A stretch of DNA of 64,000 bases from Paenibacillus sp. FSL H8-0537. Lineage in GTDB: Bacteria > Bacillota > Bacilli > Paenibacillales > Paenibacillaceae. The position numbers and the translations under genes were made by a program. Shown here one piece after another: positions 59,651-64,000 of this stretch. Numbering within the stretch: position 1 is the first letter of the stretch; each line of letters begins with the position of its first letter. The notes under the pieces are model-generated. The model had not been told where the DNA came from and did no database searches. It worked only from the letters and a program-made list of their open reading frames with translations. The DNA lies in NCBI RefSeq assembly GCF_038051995.1, contig NZ_CP150290.1, positions 3,152,001 through 3,216,000 on the forward strand, written 5' to 3'.

Positions 59651-62600
59651 ATGTCAATGAGTGAAACCAAGCTGCAACTTCAAGAACATGAAGGCGCTGT
59701 TTACGTGCTTACAGAAGCACAGCGAAGAATATGGTACATGGAGCTGCTGAATCCCCATACCACGGTAGCCACACTTAACAGCTTACTTACCATAAAGGGG
59801 ACGATACAAGAGGAATTGATTCTGGAAGTGCTGCAAACTCTTGCACTTCGTCATGAAGCTTTGCGTATGCAATTGCTGTATAGGGAGGGGGAGGAGCCTC
59901 TCAGCTATATTGTGCGTTATAAACCATTTGACATTAATGTTGTGGATTTAAGAGAAAGTGAAGCTGAAGCATGGCGGGTAAACGTCGATTTTCTGTCGAG
60001 TCAGCCGTTCTCTCTTTTTGATTCCCCTTTATTTAAGTTCACCTTGCTTCGGACTGGAGAACAGGAAGCCAGATTGTTTTTGAGCATTCATCATATTATT
60101 GCCGACGGCTATTCGCTCAATTTGATAGGGAATGAAATCATTAGCGGCTATAGGGCCTTGCTTTGTCATGAGGAGCTTCCTAAGGAACCGGCGCCTGCTT
60201 GTACGGGGCTGCTGCAAAGTGAGGAACAATATTTGCAATCTTCTCGCTTTCTGAAAGATAAGGCCTTCTGGGACGAAGAGTTCAGCACGCTTCCCCCAAT
60301 TACACGGATTGACTCCTCCCAAAGCGCGAGGCAGCTAGCGAGCAGTTCGGCAAGCTGTGTATATTATGAAATAGCTGCATCCGATGGCAACGTTATCCAT
60401 GCCTTCTGTGAGGAACAGCAAGTTTCCCCATTTAACTTGTTCGTGGCTGCTCTTTGTCTGTATTTGTCGCGAATTTGCGGGGATGAGGAGATCGTGCTTG
60501 GAACGATGTATGCCAATCGGACATCGCGGGAACAGAAAGCGATGGTGGCGATGCTGGTCAGCACGACGCCTTTCCGTATGCGGCTGGATACTTCATGGTC
60601 GTTCGCAGATTTCCTGAAACAGGTGAAAAGCAAGCAAAGCGAGCTGATTCGGCATCAGAAATACCCGTTTAACCGGATTGTACCTGAGCTTCGCAACCAA
60701 TTTGGTTTTACTGATGCGCTGCTACCTGTATTTTTCAATTACCATCCGATGGAGTGGGATGCGCTGCCTGCTGACGCACCTTTCCAATATGAGACGAAGC
60801 CGCTCGGAAATGATCATCAAGATAACGAATTGACGGTGCACATTCGCGAACATGTAAAAACAGGCGAAATGGCTATTCAAATCGATTATTTAACAGACCT
60901 GTTTGCACGCGAAGACATTGACCTTTTGATTCAACGCTTGCTGCATGTGATCAGAGAAGCCATAACAGATCCTTTGCAAGTGATAGGACGTTTTAACATT
61001 CTACCTCCTTGGGAGCTGCAGGACGTACTGAGCTCGTACAGCTTTGGACGACGGATTAAGCACCAACAAGAGCTTTTATTGCATGAAATGTTCGAGGCGC
61101 ATGCTGCAAATACACCAGATCGTACCGCTGTTGCGGGATCTGACGGCTCGTCGCTGACCTACCGTCAATTGAATGAGCAAGCTAACAAATTGGCGAGAAC
61201 ACTGGGTCAACAAGGCATACGCCAAGGGGAGCCTGTGGCCATTTTGGGAACACGATCTCCGCTCATCGTGACCGCTGTTCTTGCTGTATTAAAAGCAGGC
61301 GGGGCTTTCGTTCCGCTGGATAATTCGCTGCCTGCTGAACGGCTGGCCTATATGGTGTCGGATAGCGAGGCGCGTATCCTGCTTACGGCAGATGATGTCA
61401 TTATGGCTATTCCTGACGACTGCCAAGTCATTGATTTGAGACAAGAGGCAAGCTATGGCGAGGATGGAGCCAATTTGCTACATCATTGTTCTGCTGAACA
61501 GCTTGCGTATGTCATCTACACGTCTGGAACTACAGGCAGACCGAAGGGGGTTATGGTCGATCAATTCAGTTGGGCTGAAACAGCGAGGTCTTGGGGCCAT
61601 GAATATAAGCTGGAAGTTATGGAGGTAAGGCTCCTGCAATTGGCGAGCTTTTCTTTTGACGTATTTGCTGGCGATTTGGCCAGAGCATGGCTCAGCGGAG
61701 GGCTGCTTGTCTTATGTTCGGATGAGGCTCGTCTCAGCTTGCCCCGTCTCCATGCCGCTATCGTCGAATACGGCATTACGCTGCTGGAGTCGACGCCAGC
61801 ATTGCTTGTACCGCTGATGGATTATATATATGAAAATGATTTAAGTACGGGGCAACTGCGGTTGTTAATTATGGGCTCTGACCGCTTTCCTGCGAAAGAC
61901 TTTCAGAGGGTGCACGAGCGTTTTGGCTCTGCCATGCGCATTCTCAACAGTTATGGGGTAACGGAAGCATGTATTGATGCGTCCTATTATGAAGTGGGGA
62001 TGGGGGACATGCTGCCTCAGGAAGGAAGTATACCGATTGGTCGGCCGCTTCCTCATGTCAATCTTTACGTGCTAGGTCAGGGTGGAACCTTACAGCCCGT
62101 TGGCGTGCACGGGGAGCTGTGCATTGGCGGAGCCAGCGTAGCTCGGGGCTACCTGAACAGGCCGGAACTGACGGCCGAGCGTTTCGTTCCAGATCCATTC
62201 GTTGAATATGGGCGCATGTATCGCACAGGGGATCAGGCTTGCTGGCTGCCGGACGGAAATTTGCAGTTTCTCGGGCGCTTGGACGACCAGCTCAGTATTC
62301 GGGGCTATAGGGTCGAACCGGGCGAGATTGAAGCGCGTCTGCTAGAAATTGAATCCATCCGCGAGGCGGTTGTTGCTGTCATGCCAGATCGCCAGAGAGA
62401 GCTGGTGCTTTGCGCATATTACACAGCAGAAGCAGCGCTGGAAACGGCCGAACTGCGAGCATTTTTGTCTTCGATGCTGCCGGATTATATGGTGCCTGCT
62501 GTCTTTAAGAAACTGGAGAAGCTGCCTTTAACAACAAACGGCAAAGTGGATCGCAGAGCTTTGCCTGCACTGGATGAAATAGTTTCCTCCAAATTATACA

Positions 62601-64000
62601 TACGTCCAGTTACAGATGCGCAGCAGCGGATGGCCGCGTTATGGCAGGAGGTGCTGGGTCAAGAGCGGATTGGGCTGGAAGACAATTTCTTTGATCTTGG
62701 AGGCCAATCGCTGAAAGCCATAACGCTGCTGACGCGCATCCATCAGGAATTTCAGATAGAGCTCGGCTTGCGGGACATTTTTCAGGCTGTAACGCTCAAA
62801 GATTTAACCGAGGCGGTCAGCTCAGCCACCGAATATATTTACGAGTCGCTTATGCCTGCGCCACATCAGCCGTATTACCCGCTGTCATCTGCGCAGAAAC
62901 GGCTATTTATGCTGCAGCAATTGGATGCTTCGGGACTTAGCTACAATATGCCAGCTGTCTTGCATTTGGAAGGCCCGCTGGATATGCAGCAGATGGAGGC
63001 AACATTGGGCGTCCTTATCGCTCGGCACGACGCTTTACGCACTTCATTTACAGTTGTAGATGGAGAGCCTGTTCAGCATGTGCATCAGCAGGTTGTCTTC
63101 TCCCTTCTTTATGAGGAAGCAGAGGAAAAAGAGGCATACGAGCAAATTTCGACTTTCATCCAACCGTTTGACCTGGGCATGGCTCCGTTGCTGCGGGCAA
63201 AAATTGTACGTATTGGGGAGCAACGGCATCTGCTCTTGTTTGACATGCATCATATTATCTCGGATGGTATTTCTGTGCAAATTTTGACCGAAGAGCTAGC
63301 TGCAGCTTATGTCGGAGAAACGCTGGAGCCGCTACAGCTGCAATATAAAGACTACGCTGTATGGCAGCAAGCCTACAAGTACACACAAGATTACGCCAAG
63401 CAGGAAGCCTATTGGCTGGATCAGTTTGCCGGAGACGTGCCTGTGCTTCAGCTGCCGACCGACGATCCTCGCCCGGCTGTACGCAGTTTTAAAGGAAACC
63501 GTGTAGACGCCGAGCTTCAGGGCGAGCTTGCAACAGCGGTTCGGGAGCTGGCTCGCAAGAACGGTGCCACCGTATACATGGTGCTGCTAGCTGCATACAG
63601 CGCGCTGTTGTCGCGAATCAGCAGTCAAGAGGAGATCGTTGTAGGAACGCCCGTGGCAGGGCGTCAGCACGCGGATCTGTCAGGCATGTTAGGTATGTTT
63701 GTCAACACCTTGGCGCTTCGCATGTACCCGGAAGGCGACAAAACGTTTGCCGCCTATCTGCGCGAAGTGAAGCAGACGGCATTGTCTGCTTTTGAGCATG
63801 GGAATTACCCGTTTGAGGAATTGGCCCAGCGCATTGTTCAGCAGCGTGATCTAAGTCGCAATCCGCTCTTTGACGCGATGCTCGTTGTGGAGCATGCGGA
63901 TCACGAGGAGTTTAAGCTTGCCAATGTCCATGTTACTCCGCACCCATTGGATTATACGGCAGCTAAGTTTGACTTGACACTCACTGTGACGGAGCGGGAG
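59651..64000 (+). CDS. Non-ribosomal peptide synthetase, starter module (3' end outside window)
   Basis: 1450 codons visible without a stop. Domains: condensation (residues about 15-450) with HHIIADG at 147-153; its first motif TEAQRRIWYMELLNPHT resembles lipo-initiating starter C domains. Adenylation (about 475-975) with YTSGTTGRPKG at 623-633 and GKVDRR. The code read by alignment to GrsA is D-V-G-E-I-G-S-I-D-K, known for ornithine. Thiolation with Ser1020 in FDLGGQSLKA. Second condensation from about residue 1075, HHIISDG at 1200-1206. No epimerase in the first module. ATG 59651 follows GGAAAGAAGGG. Likely product an N-acylated peptide starting with Orn. Confidence 0.93.
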   Translation, partial: MSMSETKLQLQEHEGAVYVLTEAQRRIWYMELLNPHTTVATLNSLLTIKGTIQEELILEVLQTLALRHEALRMQLLYREGEEPLSYIVRYKPFDINVVDLRESEAEAWRVNVDFLSSQPFSLFDSPLFKFTLLRTGEQEARLFLSIHHIIADGYSLNLIGNEIISGYRALLCHEELPKEPAPACTGLLQSEEQYLQSSRFLKDKAFWDEEFSTLPPITRIDSSQSARQLASSSASCVYYEIAASDGNVIHAFCEEQQVSPFNLFVAALCLYLSRICGDEEIVLGTMYANRTSREQKAMVAMLVSTTPFRMRLDTSWSFADFLKQVKSKQSELIRHQKYPFNRIVPELRNQFGFTDALLPVFFNYHPMEWDALPADAPFQYETKPLGNDHQDNELTVHIREHVKTGEMAIQIDYLTDLFAREDIDLLIQRLLHVIREAITDPLQVIGRFNILPPWELQDVLSSYSFGRRIKHQQELLLHEMFEAHAANTPDRTAVAGSDGSSLTYRQLNEQANKLARTLGQQGIRQGEPVAILGTRSPLIVTAVLAVLKAGGAFVPLDNSLPAERLAYMVSDSEARILLTADDVIMAIPDDCQVIDLRQEASYGEDGANLLHHCSAEQLAYVIYTSGTTGRPKGVMVDQFSWAETARSWGHEYKLEVMEVRLLQLASFSFDVFAGDLARAWLSGGLLVLCSDEARLSLPRLHAAIVEYGITLLESTPALLVPLMDYIYENDLSTGQLRLLIMGSDRFPAKDFQRVHERFGSAMRILNSYGVTEACIDASYYEVGMGDMLPQEGSIPIGRPLPHVNLYVLGQGGTLQPVGVHGELCIGGASVARGYLNRPELTAERFVPDPFVEYGRMYRTGDQACWLPDGNLQFLGRLDDQLSIRGYRVEPGEIEARLLEIESIREAVVAVMPDRQRELVLCAYYTAEAALETAELRAFLSSMLPDYMVPAVFKKLEKLPLTTNGKVDRRALPALDEIVSSKLYIRPVTDAQQRMAALWQEVLGQERIGLEDNFFDLGGQSLKAITLLTRIHQEFQIELGLRDIFQAVTLKDLTEAVSSATEYIYESLMPAPHQPYYPLSSAQKRLFMLQQLDASGLSYNMPAVLHLEGPLDMQQMEATLGVLIARHDALRTSFTVVDGEPVQHVHQQVVFSLLYEEAEEKEAYEQISTFIQPFDLGMAPLLRAKIVRIGEQRHLLLFDMHHIISDGISVQILTEELAAAYVGETLEPLQLQYKDYAVWQQAYKYTQDYAKQEAYWLDQFAGDVPVLQLPTDDPRPAVRSFKGNRVDAELQGELATAVRELARKNGATVYMVLLAAYSALLSRISSQEEIVVGTPVAGRQHADLSGMLGMFVNTLALRMYPEGDKTFAAYLREVKQTALSAFEHGNYPFEELAQRIVQQRDLSRNPLFDAMLVVEHADHEEFKLANVHVTPHPLDYTAAKFDLTLTVTERE

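Overview
The window looks like chromosomal DNA of a Paenibacillus-type Gram-positive bacterium. The signs are a cell-surface protein ending in three SLH domains, strong AGGAGG-type ribosome-binding sites, a CbiX/CbiH60-type anaerobic cobalamin operon like that of Bacillus megaterium, T-box leaders, LexA- and CsoR-type operators of Bacillus consensus, and a multimodular NRPS. This is inference from gene content; no rRNA or tRNA gene was seen to confirm it. Coding density is high and most genes are on the + strand.

Layout. 1-3.9 kb: the 3' part of a tandem-repeat SLH surface protein, a small lipoprotein and a small acidic protein. 4.0-15.4 kb: a cobalamin riboswitch with a readable terminator/antiterminator, then ten corrin-ring genes (cbiH60-X-J-C-D-ET-L-F-G-A) running from cobalt insertion to cobyrinate a,c-diamide. 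15.7-20.7 kb: a small unknown gene, an MFS exporter, a secreted stalk/PKD-like protein and, on the minus strand, an FAD amine/amino-acid oxidase. 21.0-33.7 kb: a purine-catabolism operon behind one good promoter: amidohydrolase/deaminase, XdhC-like and MobA-like accessory proteins, the three xanthine dehydrogenase subunits, OHCU decarboxylase, uricase, HIU hydrolase, allantoinase, allantoate amidohydrolase and ureidoglycine-glyoxylate aminotransferase. Adenosine deaminase and a ThuA-like protein follow.

35.9-44.2 kb: metal and stress genes, namely a ZiaR/SmtB-like ArsR sensor, a GNAT enzyme, a Cu(I) ATPase behind two CsoR-type operators, a VOC protein, a phosphoesterase, a histidine phosphatase and a LexA-box-controlled YdjM-like membrane protein. 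44.3-49.5 kb: a five-gene nickel/peptide-type ABC importer with two Zur-like boxes upstream. 49.6-52.0 kb: two near-identical tandem T-boxes (candidate Val specifier) ahead of a stand-alone acetolactate synthase catalytic subunit. 52.1-58.3 kb: nucleoside hydrolase, acyl-CoA thioesterase, a ClpP paralogue, an ECF sigma factor, an MFS transporter with a textbook promoter and palindromic operator, and a DMT transporter under a purine-riboswitch-like leader that appears wired as an ON switch. 59.65 kb to the end: the start of an NRPS with starter-type C domain, A domain with an ornithine-type specificity code, T domain and second C domain.

The least explained signal is a dispersed intergenic family of about 100-bp elements made of two adjacent hairpins (one AT-rich, one GC-rich). 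It has nine copies at eight loci, in both orientations, one of them an exact-period tandem pair, plus a partial copy. Other points worth following are the purine ON-switch with enlarged P2, the tandem T-box with a defective-looking second terminator, and the Zur-like/terminator arrangement before the ABC importer.
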